This document shows positions 47,601 to 64,000 of a DNA stretch of 64,000 bases, one piece after another. Source of the DNA: Rhododendron vialii (Eukaryota; Streptophyta; Magnoliopsida; Ericales; Ericaceae); the NCBI RefSeq assembly GCF_030253575.1, contig NC_080558.1, forward strand, positions 5,280,001 to 5,344,000, read 5' to 3'. Position 1 is the first letter of the stretch, and the number at the start of each line of letters is the position of its first letter. The notes beneath the pieces are model-generated. The model was not told where the DNA came from. It made no database searches and saw only the letters and a list, made by a program, of their open reading frames with translations. Made by a program: the position numbers and the translations under genes.

Positions 47601-50600
47601 AGATAATTGTCTAATTATGGTGCTGAATATGTATTGAGTTGATGCAATAGAATTCAAACCCTGTATTCACTGTTACCCTTTTGTTTCTGTAGTTTTTTCG
47701 GACCTTAGCTTACTTCTATTTGTTTAGTTCCATGAAAAATATTCAGTTGTTTCTTGTCCTTTGTGCTTTTACATAGGCTTGAAGGCTTGAACGAGTCTGT
47801 TGCATTGCACAACTACATCATCCCTCTTCAGTTATAGCAATGCACTGTGTCGGGATACGAAAAATTTGGAAACATTCCATGTCCAGTGCTTGTACATAAC
47901 CTTCGGTGAACCAATTTCACAGAACAAAAAGGATACTATAAAGCTTTCAACAAGTGGCGTTGCGCCTGTTAAAATTAGATACTCATTCTTGCAAATAGCC
48001 CGGACTTTGGTTTTTTTTTTTAATTTTTCTGATAATCCAGAATGGATCACACCATGGCAACCTTGGGTCGAGTGGCCACTCCGTAAACCGGAGCCTCTTT
48101 CCCCAACTATTTACACAAGTTTTTGCTTACGGGCATGTGGTCGAAAGGATTTTCAGATTATTGAATTGGAACATGTAAATGTGTATCACTCTTCTTGTTC
48201 GCTTATTTTTGTTTCTGTTTTAATTTTTGCTTGCAGGACTGTGTGCAATTGGTTTCAACATGGTTGCATCTCTGATATTGGCCGTCGCTATCAATGGAGC
48301 TTTGAGTTACCCTACTCTTCCAGTAAGTTAAATACTCTCTCGTACAAAAGTTATGAGGTTCAGAAACAGTGTTGACACAGATACCAAAACAATTGCATTT
48401 GTGTGGCTGTCAAAACGTAGCTAAAATGGTTGTTATATACGTAAATTAAAGAACGAAAAGCACAGATCAAGTTCAAATCGGACGATTGTCAGCCGTGGAT
48501 TTAGTATAAGACTAGTGGGGGACGGGCTCCAACTCACGTCGGAATTTTTGAACTTTAGTCTATTCTTGTTGGATTATTTTCCTATTTACCCGTCCAATGT
48601 TTTATGTTATTGCTCGTAAACCTCTAGTCAGATTATCATTTCAACACCCCCTGCAAACTCCTCTACTGTATTCTTTAATTATTTTTGTTTTAGGTATGAT
48701 TTTGACAAACTTTTCGTAAACAAAAATCTAATATTTCTATGGTTCGATTCCACCAATTTATAGTACTTCGAATACCCTCTTTATTTATAGTACTTCGAAT
48801 ACCCTCTTTATTGATATTAAATAGATTTTGATACGGTTTAAAATTAGTGTGATGCGAGGATTTTTTTCAATCTAATTTATGTTTTAACATGTCGAGGGTA
48901 AAATTGTCATTTCCTTTGATGGATAAATAATTTTGGATCCAAACTACTTTGGTTAGAAAGTAGGCTAGAGAAGCTTTTTAACGGTTCAAACCCCGTCCAA
49001 ATCGGAGTTCGATATTGTCTGCGGCAAGACCGCAAAGTTTGGTCGTTTGTGAACTTCAGAGAATGCGCCTGGGGAGAATAGAATTGTGCCTGGGGCGCAT
49101 AGAATTGCGCCTGAGGTGCATAAAAAGTACACAATATGTCAAACTTTGCGGGCTTGTCCCGAACACTCCTGAACTCTGATTCGTGGTTTGAACCGTTGAA
49201 AAACTTGTCAAATCTACTTCCTAACCCGAGTATTGTGGATCCTAATTTATTTGAACATCATAAGATATGACCATTTTACCGTCAATTGGTCAAAAAAACA
49301 AATTATTTCGGTAAAGCACTCACATCTTACTCATTTTAAATCGGATAAAAACATATTGTATATCAATAAAGAGGATTTTCAAAGTACTAGGAGATAGTGG
49401 AATCCCAGCATAAAAATAATAAAATTTAGTTCATAAATAGGGGATAGAAAGTAGGCCACTACAAAGATCTATAAAGATCATTGGAGTACTAGCTACCACC
49501 CCTCCACCGCCAACACTATCACCCTAAAACCATCCAACCACCACCATCACTTCACCATCTACACCACCATCTTCTAGTATTTTGAAAACCTTATTAACCA
49601 ATATATAATTTGTCTTGATCCGATTTAAATTGAGGGAGATGTGAGTGTTTTATAGAAATAATTTGTTTTTCGACCACCTGAGGGTATCTTTTGATGTACA
49701 AATAAACTAGGATCCAAACTACTTTGGTTAGAAAGTAGATTGGACAAGCCTTTTAACGGTTTAAACCACACACAAATCAGAGTTCAGAAGTGTTTAGGAC
49801 AAGCCCGCGAAGTTTGACATATTGTGCACGTTTATGCGTCTTAGGCGCACTTCATTGCGCCCCAAGCGCATCCTCCAACAATCGATCGAACTTTGTGGTC
49901 TCCCCACAAACACTCTCGAACTCCGATTTGGACGTGGTTTGAACCGTTGAAAAACTTGTCTAGACTACTTTTTAACCAAAGTAGTTTGGATTCAAAAAAT
50001 TTTATACCTCAAATGATATGAAAATTTTACCCTCGTCATGTTGAAACATAAATTACATTGAAAATATCATCGCATCGCACTAATTTATAGCTTGTGGCAC
50101 TGCTTGTTGTAGGCTTTTTCAGAGATTATTGGAGGTTATCTTACAGTTCCCTCCTATATTCGTTGGTTATTATTATCTCCCTTTTCAGTGGATTCATGAT
50201 GTACCCGGATGTCAACCCAATAATTGCTAATGTATTGTGGTTATTTTTATGCATTTAACTTCAAGTTGACTTTTTTGAAGTAATTAGGAATGAATGTAAA
50301 CACAGTTCTTCGATCAATTGCTCAGAAAGTTTCAAACAATCAACGAGTTGATCATATCCTTCTATGAACCGGAACCCCACTGTATGGATCAATGTTGAGA
50401 TAATCAGTGGTCATCCCAACTCTAGATAGAGATAGTGGTAACCCTGAGTCCTCAAAAACCTGATCCTACTCCAATCTTATAGAATTCAAGCATTGGAATT
50501 CTCATTGAACTTGCGTCATAAGGTTAAAAGACAGATGAAGAAACTCGGACTCAAAATAATATGCCCAATATACATTGCCAACGGCCAAATAACGATTTTA

Positions 50601-51419
50601 CCCTTGGTTTATGCCTCACACTTTCTTGCAGGGATGGATACCTTCTCCTTTTCTCCCAATATACATTGCCAACATTCACAGAGCCAAGCATGGAAGTGAC
50701 TCTGGAACTTACGACACGGAAGGAAGGTGAGCACAATATACGAGGATGGGAAATGGAATGATCCTTTCATTCTATCGAACACCTTCTATTGTGGCATGAA
50801 TTCTAGAAATGCCACAGCCCCGTAATTCTTGATTGGGTTTTTTGTTTTAAAATTCTACTTTGGTGACCATTTTACATGCGGGTGAACTTTGAAAACATCT
50901 TTAGCAAGTTTGCTCGATTGCAGCATATAATTTCCGTATCCCAGCCACATAATTCTTGAGAGGTTTTCTGTGTAAAAATTTCTGTTCATAAACAGTTTTC
51001 CACTAGATATCTGTCATCTTTCCTATCCAAAAAATATGCAGGTATATGCCAGTGAACTTTGAGAACATATTTAGCAAGTATGCTCGAACCGTGCCTGATA
51101 AACTCACACCAGGAGAACTTTGGGACATGACGGAAGGCAACCGAGAGGCGTTTGACTTGTTTGGCTGGTTTGTTTGTGCTTTTCCACTCCCTGAGACTCT
51201 GTTTCCATTTTCAGATGTTCTGCTTTTGAATCCTGATCTTTCTGTGTAATTTTTTTTAAATGAAGGATTGGGAGTAAGTTGGAGTGGGGACTTTTGTACG
51301 TTCTCGCTAGGGATGAGGAAGGTTTCCTGTCGAAAGAGGCGATAAGGCGCTGCTTTGATGGGAGTTTGTTCGAATACTGCGCCAAAATGCACAAGGGAGC
51401 CGAGGGAAAGATGGGCTGA
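44431..51419 (+). CDS. Caleosin/peroxygenase, duplicate 2 (conserved)
   Basis: Six exons: 44431-44536, 46957-47106, 48237-48322, 50632-50726, 51042-51167, 51266-51419, giving 238 residues. The order is an N-terminal arm (1-35), [16 protein letters not shown] (36-51), heme-ligand H66, EF-hand [12 protein letters not shown] (71-82), a membrane segment (about 92-113), proline knot [10 protein letters not shown] (114-123), [19 protein letters not shown] with the second heme-ligand H134, and the C-terminal [18 protein letters not shown] and [18 protein letters not shown]. The 68-residue spacing of the two histidines fits characterised plant peroxygenases. This copy agrees with the family consensus where copy 1 departs. 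The leader holds an AG tract (44402-44420) and intron 1 begins with (CT)29 (44543-44600). I expect this to be the main functional copy. Confidence 0.93.
44543..44600 (+). repeat. (CT)29 at the start of caleosin 2 intron 1
   Basis: Starts a few bases after the exon 1 donor, paired in orientation with the AG tract of the leader, as in gene 1 but longer. Confidence 0.9.
44985..45167. mobile_element. hAT-type MITE, orthologue of 27379-27550
   Basis: Termini caatgttccaaaa and ttttagaacactg, flanks attggaag/ataggaag (7 of 8 identical). Confidence 0.75.
48690..50090. mobile_element. Foldback element in caleosin 2 intron 3
   Basis: Inverted arms about 48690-49470 and 49560-50090 around a loop of about 100 bp rich in accacc. 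The right outer end is deleted relative to copy 1, which has 34906-35575 in addition. Confidence 0.75.
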
Positions 51420-52779
51420 ATCACCACTGGCTTCCATGGTGTTTACGAAAAATATAAAGGCTTAAGTAGTTCTCTAGTAATCTAAATGGTGAAAACTTTG
51501 CTACTTGCTAACTTTGTTGTGGCCGAATGTATGTACGTTTAACATGGTTCCCCTAGTGGTCGGGTTCACAGTAAGATCTGCATAAAGAAAACGAAATCCT
51601 TTGAACCAAAGCATCAAGAAAACAAAAACCGATTAGCTCATTCTTGTATGTCTTTTGCAAACAGGAAGTGGGGCTGTCTCAGCCAATCGCCTCGGGTATA
51701 TTTGCTCTACTTGTACCAAATGATTACCATAGGATTTCAACCGGTAAGAGAAAATAGCATCTCTTGGGGTGAGCTCTTGCTCTGCTTTTTCTTCGGAAAA
51801 TGACCTACAAACAAAAACTTCATCCTACTCCATGGAAACAAATATCCAACGGGCAACAATGCTAGCAAGGATGGAAAAGGTGTTTCGAGTCCTCACCAGA
51901 AGTGATGAAAACATCACGAGTAAGTAGAAGGTTAGTCACCTAACCACCAGGGTTGGTCGTAGTTAGACTCACCAATATACTCTCACCTGCGTGTAGAGGT
52001 ACAAACAAGTTGAGCTGAGCCAAATGGTGCAAACAAGTCAAACTGAGCCGAATCAAGCTTTGTAGTGTTCAAGTTCAAGCCATTTACTAAATGAGCCTAA
52101 AAGGCAAACTCAAGCTTGAGCTCAAATTGTTTGTGAACAAGTTGAGCTGGTTATTCATTAAACGAGCCAAGCTTATGAAAACGAGCCGAGCCTAGCTGAG
52201 CTTTACAGCGATGAGATCGGTTCATTTACAACAAGAACCCAAAACTTGAGCCCCATCTCAAATCGATTACTTAGCGAGCAAAACCAAGTGGAGCCCTTCA
52301 CGAGCAGAGCCTCCAGCAGCTCAGGAGCAAGTTGGTTCGTTTGCTGCAAATAGTAAAACAACTACTAATGTTTGTTTTCGTTTCTTGATGTAATACAATG
52401 TTCAAGTTGATTAAGTCCATACACGTTTAGTTGATAAATCCATTGAACCAGATACCATATTACCAAGAAAGGAAGGATGAACTAGTAAAGTTGAAAACAA
52501 GTCCCTGGTTACCAAGGTCATCACAACATGCGGAGCAACTTTCGATGAAAGCAAAATCTAAACCATACTTGGAAGCCAAAACGACATGCTAGCAAAACTA
52601 ACAGTCAGTGCCAAAACTGAAAAACCTTTTTGATCTGAGAGCAAATAAGGCCATTGACAGCACCAATACAAGCACCTTTCAACAAAGTATTTCTACAAGT
52701 CCATCTAAACCCACACACAGCTATTCTGAGAAATAAGTGTTGACCCTGAATCAGTTGGACTTCTAAACCAAGCAAAAAC

Positions 52780-56850
<4,071 letters not shown>

Positions 56851-56874
56851 TTTTGGCTGCGACTGAAGAATCAG

Positions 56875-56898
56875 CTAGGGTTTTGTGTGGTATTTATA
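56875..56898 (-). promoter_or_regulatory. RPL23 core promoter: TATA box and telo-box-like motif
   Basis: On the minus strand TATAAATA (56898-56891) is followed by AAAACCCTAG (56884-56875), 25-35 bp before the start codon. Telo-boxes of the AAACCCTA type are a known feature of plant translation-machinery genes. Confidence 0.6.
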
Positions 56899-58489
56899 GA
56901 TGGAGGAGCTATCTTGGTTTAATGACGTTAAGCACCCTTGTCATTTCACATATAACCAGAAAGGTACCCAGGCCCCATTCCATTAAGAAAACTTTTTATT
57001 CAAAAAAAAAATTTGCAATTGTTCATTTTATGCCAAATTTTTGTAACTTATTGAGTAAAAAAAAATTACTTTTATTCAATATATTGGAAAATAATCACTT
57101 TTTCGAAAGAAAAAAAAGAAGGCAAAAAAGTCGACTTTTTTTTACTTAAAAGTGATTACTTTTCAAAATATTTTGGTAAAAGCAAAAAGTCAAGAAAATT
57201 TGGTGCAAAACTAACAAACGAGAAAAAAATTTAAATAAATGACAAAAATAAAAAAAGAGTCTTAAAAGTACTTTTAGTGCTTAGTGAAATGGGGTACCGG
57301 GGAGTTCTGAATTTTGATTTGAGCCTTTTCTTGGAGCAAGGGTCTTCTTTTAAGGATCCAGCTCCACCATACTCTTTTTTTTAAGCCCATTATGTACCCA
57401 TATTAATTGTTGACAAAATACAATTTTATGTTGGAACATGTGTGAATAATGAGTTCCACATCAGATAATATTTACAAGAATTGCCCAATTGATTTAGGTT
57501 AGGTAACTTGTTAATTGGTGCTCCTGTAAAAACACACGTTCCCAATGTTTGCCGATTCACCGCCTCTAAAACACAGCGAGTCATTCGATTTTGCTTTTTT
57601 CAAGGGCCAATAGCCCAAAGTTGTTGTCTCACACCCGTTTTTTACATTGCAAAAAAATTTACCAGAAAAAAAATTGATTATGTATATTCGCCCACCCTAC
57701 ACAAAAATTCTAGTTCCGTCTAACATTAGGATAAATTCTAGTTCCGTCTAACATTAGGATAGTAGCTACGTGGTCGAGAATTATATCCAGCTTTTAGTCA
57801 TATCAGTGCACAAAACCCCTGCTTATAGCAAAGAGTAAAGCTACAGTTCCCGACCGGGGAATCTCGATGCCCCGCCGGGCCCACTCCGGCCACCGGACGG
57901 ATGATCCGAGATATACACAAAAAATGGAGTGTTCGGATCGGCCACCTAAACACGTCGGATGCCGTTGATTCTCGCGAAGACCCACTCGGAATTTTTTTTT
58001 AGAATTTTTGGACGGCTCGGATCATCCGTCCGGTGGCCGGAGTGGCCCGGCAGAGCGTTGGGATTCCGATCGGGAAAATGGGTCGGAAAGTGTAGACTTT
58101 CCCTATAGCAAAGTTCGGGACAAGAGAGACCACCGACAAGTAAGCAACTTATTTTTCGCTACTCAAACTAGCAAACACCACCCCAAAAAAATAGCGGTTC
58201 CGCCACGAGGCATCCCATCTTTGCTTTCATCAAAGAAACAAAAATTCCATATCATGTACAATACAAGAGTTTTTTTCGCAAAGTGTGCGGAGTTGAGTTT
58301 TTCATGTAAGGATTGCTGCATATACAAGTCTCAACTGGCGACATCGCGCGTACCGATGGCTCAATTACATTAAACCTTAATGGCTCAATCATTCAACTCT
58401 TATTCTAACCCAGTACTCTTGGTCGAAACGGGGTCTCTACAAAAATGTACAAAATGGTTTTTTTTCATGATATAAAGCTGATGAGTGAT
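56899..58489. other. Intergenic region between RPL23 and the CCT gene
   Basis: No exon recognised. It contains AT-rich DNA and a Mutator-like foldback (57834-58103). The part just below 58490 is the 3' UTR of the CCT gene. Confidence 0.5.
57834..58103. mobile_element. Mutator-like foldback MITE with 10-bp target duplication
   Basis: Arms: agtaaagctacagttcccgac on the left against the reverse complement of gtcggaaagtgtagactttccc on the right, and a nearly perfect inner pair (ccggccaccggacggatgat / atcatccgtccggtggccgg). Flanked by tatagcaaag at 57824-57833 and 58104-58113, a 10-bp duplication as made by Mutator-like elements. Confidence 0.85.
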
Positions 58490-61182
58490 TCAAATCCAGG
58501 ATTGAATTGGGTAGCTGCATTTGAAGGAATTGACGCCGCTAATGTGAGCGAAGATATCCGAGGAATCCACCATTTCTTCTTCTTCTTTCACGACGACTCG
58601 TACAGACTGGAAACCCAAAAAAAAAAAAAAAAAACAAGCAAGAGTAAGAGAGACTGCGAAAATGAGTCGACGACAACTTTTAACCCAGCTTTCTTTATAG
58701 GCTTATTGCCATGGTGTTTCTCAAGTTCCATCAGTAGTAATTTACATTCAGGTGCTTTTTTATACTTGATGCCCCAAGAGAGAGAGAGAGAGAGGGGCCA
58801 ACTTTGACAAGATGGAAATCTTAGTTTCTATTAGTAAATCTTTTCTTGATATAGCGTGGAGCGATTGCAGTTCTTCGCGTTGCTTAAAATGTTGAAGTTG
58901 GATTGTCTCTAGAATAGGGTAAAACTGGATCGGTCTAGTCCATCTTTGTGGGCAGGCTCACCATGGAGTCTATTTTAATGATTGAATTCGTTCATTTTCA
59001 TTGATAGAAGTAAGAATATTATAAGATTCTTTGGATGCCTTGTAGAAAAATAGACCGTGTATTCGCAATATCACATTTACTTGGGAAACATACATGGTTT
59101 ATGGTCAAGAACTTACATCCTCATCAGTGTCCTCTTCATGGTTGCTACAAGCTCCTCTAGACGTCTCCCCTAGTTCGTCGTTTTTCGCAAACCTTCCTCT
59201 GACCCGAGGCCTGCTGTCTGCTAGTGTTTTCCGGCAGGCATACTGCATTCGATCGTAGGAGGGATTATTTTCGCATAGAGGAAGAACAAATCAAACTTGT
59301 GCATACATATGCGGGCATAATTAAAGAGAGATCGTATATGTATTAGGAAAACTCTAGGAACACAACTTCCAAAACCATTCGATGTACGTGGACCTACATG
59401 CACCATCCACCAACTTTGGAAGTACCCTGGCGTATGTAGTTGTCTTTTAAAGTTGCGTTCCTTGCTCTGTGTATTAGTATGAGAGAGAGGGGGGAAAGAG
59501 AGAGAGAGACCTTTATTTTCTTGCTAAAGTTCCTCTCACTCCTCTTCTTCATGTATCTATGGATCCTCTCCTTCCTCTCCTCAGCAGAGAGTTTGGTGGT
59601 ACCCTTGAATGCAGAGTCTTCCAAGCTTGAGACCTCTGATGCCAAAGGAGTAGAACTCCCAACCCCATTCATTACATGTTGACTCTCATTGCTAAGTGCC
59701 TTTTTGTAAGAAATATGACGAACAATTGCCATAAAAGAAGAAGAAAAACTACTGTCAAATTTCAGAAAATACATGTATAATGGTTTCGAATTCTCGAAAA
59801 CCCGAAAACCCCGGGGTTCATGCTGCATGTTGGGCCCATCTGGGCCATCCGCGCTTGGCAATAGACGGCTCAGATTTCATCTAGGCTGAACAGATCTCAG
59901 CCGTCGGCCGAGATGAAATCTGAGTCGTCCATTGCCGAGCACGGACGTCTCAGATGAGCCCAACACGCAGGGACAGCATGCTCCCCCAATTCGAAAATCA
60001 TAGCTCCTCCATAATTGATTGAGACTTTAAGGCTCGGTTTGATTTGGTTTGGTTTTGAGAAATTAACTAGAATGCGAAAAGCTCGTATTGAAGATTATGA
60101 ACAGAAAAAGGATTCCAATGCAATACGGGGAATGCTATTATAACTTACTTGGTATGAATCAATTACCTGTAGCTCGCCAGAGTGAAAAATCCTTGGCAAA
60201 GGCTCCGGGCAGAAAATCCCACCATTGTCTCCTTGGAATTCCAATTCCTGAATATGCATTTCATTTCCCGTGTACAAATTCCCGTTGAAAAACCGCGAAT
60301 TATCAGGAGCAGAGAAAGTGGCAGTCAAGTTGCTAGGCAAGTACGAGCCGGTGTTGGGCTCAAGAAAGGAGCTAGAAGTCGATGAATTCGCATTCAAGCG
60401 CGCATATGAAGGCATGATCGATAAGCACTCGCGTTCGAAACCAGAAGGTAGTTGATGAGTCCCCATAAGAGGGGGGATGGGGTCAGAAGTGAAATGCGGA
60501 AAACTATTTTGAGATTGGAAGAGATCAAATTGGTCTTGTTGGTTAACGAGGTACGCGGGCAGGGAAAATGGAACCGAGGGCGAAAAATCTATCGACGCGG
60601 AGATATCATTTTCGATCTCTTCCGAGGAGTGGAAGAGTATAGACAGGTGGTCGTTGTTGGTATTGTTAGTGGCGGCGGTAGTCACTGGACCGTTAGGGGG
60701 CATATCTGCGGCGGTGGCGGTGGCAGTGGCAGTTTTTGGCATTGTGCCATACTTGTCTACTGTACTATTGGCAAGACTGTTTATGTTTGGATCAAAGGGA
60801 AGCTTTTGGGGGTAGGGACAGCTTTCTTCGTAGCAAAAATTAGGACTGGAATTAACTTCAGGACTTTCCAGGGCTTCGCGCAATAAATCGGCATCACATA
60901 GGTCGAAAAGTTGAGCGCTTAGGGGGCTCGAAACATCTTCCTGCAACAAAACACGAACAATTAGACTCTTTTTTTTTAATCGGCAAAAAAAATTCCATTC
61001 ATCGCAAGGAAAAACGTACAATTAGACTTTTGATATGCGTTGTTCGTTATTGGAAACAGAAGTCAAATAATGAACTAAAACTATAAAATCAGAAGTAAAA
61101 CCAGCAGCCTCATAACCTTTGCTAGTGGCAAAGGTCTTCTGGCATGGTTCTTGAAATCTGATGATCTCATGAGAAAATCCAT
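58490..61182 (-). CDS. CCT-motif transcriptional regulator (no B-box)
   Basis: Five exons on the minus strand: 61182-61117, 60940-60167, 59699-59511, 59242-59117, 58606-58490, all phase 0, giving 423 residues. CCT-domain proteins are nuclear regulators that act with NF-Y factors or as activators; this one lacks zinc-finger B-boxes, so it belongs to the CCT motif family rather than CONSTANS proper. Order: MDFLMRSSDFKNH; a serine-, asparagine- and threonine-rich middle (23-280) with SAQLFDLCDADLLREAL; then GELQ joined to ALSNESQ; the CCT domain from LSAEERKERIHRYMKKR through RNFSKKIK|YACRKTLADSRPRVRGRFAKND (about 317-365, split by intron 3); an acidic stretch; and the conserved end VDSSDIFAHISGVNSFKCSYPIQSWI (last 26 residues). 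The donor at 60167 was preferred over a second in-phase donor 24 nt downstream because it restores family sequence. Confidence 0.9.
59859..59960. repeat. Palindromic repeat
   Basis: acggctcagatttcatct and agatgaaatctgagtcgt form a foldback around cagatctcagccgtcgg. Related words occur at 39905-39990 and near 41020-41075 (gatgaaatctgaaccgtcc), marking a dispersed family. Confidence 0.55.
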
Positions 61183-64000
61183 TTCCAGAGTCACTATTGA
61201 AACAGATTTTTGTGAAGAAAGAATGAAGCTCTATGCTTCTATATTAAGACTCACTTGTACTACAGGAATCTCCCTCTCTCTATAAATATGTGATGTGTTT
61301 GGACACTCTAGTTCAATTTATGATTCTCTGCAGGCACAGAGCATATCGAAAAGTCGTAAACCCTGTTTCGGTTGTGTTTTTTGTTCGGTGTTTTGACTCG
61401 TTTTTTAGGCTCTACTAATATCGAAGTTCGGGGGAAAAGCTACTACTGGAAGTGTATGGAAAAGACTTCTTTTCACGATGAACGTGAGAGAACGGAAAGC
61501 ATTTTAAGCAGATCGAATCGAAAAAAGGAGGATTGTCGCGAGATGGAAACAATGCGCAACAAAGATAAATATGGGAATTTTGTGCACCATGTGAGGTGTA
61601 GGAACTGATGCAAACAAGAAGAACCAACAATTAAACACAGCATTTCCTAACAAGGAAGTTCATTGTATATCAATGTGATGAAAGATTCAGAAATTTCCAA
61701 AATTGGACAGACAATGAGAATTGGAAGCCTCATATTGATGTGATGCACATGTAGTGTTGGCATTAGGTTTGCTTCACTGATCAAAACTAATCAAGAACTC
61801 GGGACATTAAGCATCTAGAGCTAGATATTCTCCAATAATTTCAAGGGAAGAATGGTCTTTTTGGGGAAAACAAGATTAGGTTATGCAGACACCTTGGTGG
61901 GAAGCCATTGAAAAGATTCTGAAATGATCTTGTCAAAGCCGATTTTGGCATGACCCGTGAATGACCCGGAAATTGATGATCGATCAGGCTATGTTCGGTT
62001 GAACAGACTACGAATAAGGGGATGTATATGTTACCATAGGACGATTAATCTCGCCGGACTAATAGAGACGCGATTGATTAACCAACGTGTGCCTTGTGTT
62101 CTATGGAAGTGCAGTTCCGTGAAATTAGTAATCCGGTCACATATCGAAATTCTTCCAGTGAAATATGTCCTTGATGAGTTACAAATGCATTCTTGTGATT
62201 CAGAGGATGCTTTAAGATCAGTGAGAAGTATTACAAAATCCATCTTTTTTTTCATGAGACTTGAATTTCGAGTTCGAGAGAGTGAAATCGATTTCCGTTT
62301 TATCGAGAGGGTTTAGAAGGTGAAATGCAAGGGAAAATGTGTGGTTTCTTTTGGGAACATGACATTGAATTGAAACATGGCTTGCTTAAAGGTCCATTAA
62401 GGTCAAGATTACATTTTATATTAACGTCGACAAAAGAAAGAGAGAGAGAACATAAACGCCAGAGACTCACGTTTTAATACATGAGGACCACACAATGATG
62501 AAAAAACAACCTAATTTATGTGAAATTTTCAAGAGTAAACGAAAAGAGGGGAAAAATCACGAGTTTGGAGACAGAAAGAAAATTTCCTAATTGGGTGAGT
62601 TACGCGAACAAATTGAGCTTATGATGAAACTTGACTCAATGCAAATACAGAACAATAAAAATTCTATGACCATGCAAACAGGTTTCCCATGGGCATATGG
62701 ATTGTGATTAAGAAAATACAATTAACTATTTTATTTAATCTTGTTTGATCGGAGCGCGAACATGCATGAATGTGATATTGAAAGAGCATTGAAAAAATTC
62801 AGAAATTTACAATTGGAAGTTGCTCCGGCGGATTAACTACGTCCCTCAACATCGTTCGTCTCGAGAAAACAGCAAACCAAACGGGGCCTTAAGTCTCTGT
62901 ATCAGTTAGTTCCTGATGTAAACTCAGTGCCACCTTTTCTCAGCTCCAATTGCATGGCTGAAACCAATGGAGGAGACAACTCCATGAGGGGAAAAATTGA
63001 GACTTTTAGAGAGAGAGAGAGAGAGGAAAAGGAAAATTTAAGAGAGAGAGAGAGTGGTTTTTAAAGGAAGGAGAGAGGGGGAAGATCTAATTTTATCCAA
63101 AATTACAACAAGAGTTAGTTATATAGGTTATAGGAGCTGTACGGCAAATCCGAGAGTACCGGACGACCATTCATTGACTATGTCTATGTTGAATGTCGTA
63201 CGTAACCAAGAAAATCATACAGTCTTTCCCAAGACACAACTACCTGATGTTCCTGATTTCTCCGCGGTCACCCACAATGTTGGATCCCATATCAAATGAG
63301 TGTTCGTGGAGCCGGACTTGAGTAATCTCTTCTCGAGAGGTGACAACATGGAGGTTGTCTTATGTGGGACCTGTTGACATGGCGAAATCTATGCAAATAT
63401 TAGTAATATAAATGGGCATAAATTGGAAAATTAGTTGATGTAACACAATTTGGATAGGAGATCTTTTTTCCAAGACCCAACCCTATTCCTAGCCGGGTTT
63501 GTAGAGTCCGTACTAGGTTATTTTTAGAAAAATTCTGGATTGTAAAATTCCGTGAACTCAGTAAAAGTCTCTTAGAAATATTCCTGTATCTTGTGATGTA
63601 GTAATTTTTTAATGGCTCTTACTTTTGAAATGAAATTGCCTATTGTTGAAAGAGTAAATCGCCAATTTTTCATTGTTTTGTTTTTCATTTCTTGAAAAAA
63701 GGAAATATATTTGGTCAACAACATTTTCTATTTGTTTTTGGAAGAGTTTTTTTAGCACACAACCTACTTTATTTTTTCTAAAATAAAAGAACTTGCCCAC
63801 AATGACAACTGAAATATAGCAAAGTTTTGAGGACAAATGTTCTCCCTCAATCATTTTTTATGCTATGTTAGGATCTTGAATTCGCGAGAAAATACTGACT
63901 ATAGGAAAGTAATTGAGTGAGCAATTGAATGATGGAGGTAATTTTTTTCTTTTGTTTGGTTTTATTAGAGCAATATCGAGAAGATTTGATCGGGCAAGTT
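61183..64000. other. Upstream region of the CCT gene; no gene recognised
   Basis: The first few hundred bases should hold the CCT gene promoter. I see no conserved exon. GA-rich tracts occur near 62438-62450 and 63010-63052. Confidence 0.45.

Larger units (their letters stand above)
40377..52571. repeat. Segmental duplication, copy 2
   Basis: Collinear partner of 23115-39902. It ends about 210 bp from the RPL23 stop codon. It has its own insertions: a SINE, an intact TRIM, a foldback and a tandem duplication upstream of the gene. Confidence 0.85.

Noticed and set aside
58445-58807. 120-codon plus-strand open frame
   Set aside because: Antisense to the last exon of the CCT gene (58606-58490) plus its flanking intron.
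60095-60167. CCT gene exon 2 extending to the second donor (caa|gtaagt at 60143)
   Set aside because: Also in phase, but the first donor gives GELQ-ALSNE, which matches the family join; kept as possible alternative splicing only.
60452-60886. 144-codon plus-strand open frame
   Set aside because: Antisense shadow of CCT gene exon 2; glycine- and valine-rich composition reflects the opposite strand.

Overview
This window is nuclear DNA of a flowering plant, almost certainly a eudicot. It is AT-rich, has split genes with GT-AG introns, and carries many microsatellites, small DNA transposons and retrotransposon remnants. All gene models were read by eye from conserved protein families and splice signals. 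I could not fix the species. No prokaryotic, viral or organellar gene was seen.

Layout, left to right. (1) 1-1968, minus: first exon of an hnRNP-type RNA-binding protein that runs off the left edge; its first intron holds decayed tandem copies of its own exon 1/intron 1 junction and a hAT MITE. (2) 2393-4010: a probable solo LTR. (3) 5409-7741, minus: a two-exon gene for a 99-residue acidic protein ending in a CaaX-like box, with a LINE 3' end in its intron. (4) 13041-17413, plus: ARPC2B, ten exons, with a TRIM remnant in intron 1. (5) 20933-21874, plus: PGR5, two exons. (6) About 23115-39902 and 40377-52571: a large tandem segmental duplication, each copy holding a complete six-exon caleosin/peroxygenase gene on the plus strand (25871-36838 and 44431-51419). 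Comparing the copies exposes empty and filled sites for many transposons. (7) 52780-56850, minus: RPL23 (uL14), four exons; its 3.3 kb second intron carries four copies of a candidate H/ACA snoRNA in host orientation. (8) 58490-61182, minus: a five-exon CCT-motif transcriptional regulator. (9) 61183-64000: no recognisable gene.

The genes serve unrelated housekeeping and plastid or lipid-body functions: RNA binding, actin nucleation, cyclic electron flow, oxylipin metabolism, translation and transcriptional control. They do not form a pathway. The strongest unusual signal is the snoRNA quartet in RPL23 intron 2. All four copies keep an H box, an ACA box and an identical guide pocket that matches helix 69 of 25S rRNA. 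The second is the caleosin pair, in which copy 1 has lost several otherwise conserved acidic residues and carries most of the large transposon insertions while its reading frame stays open.
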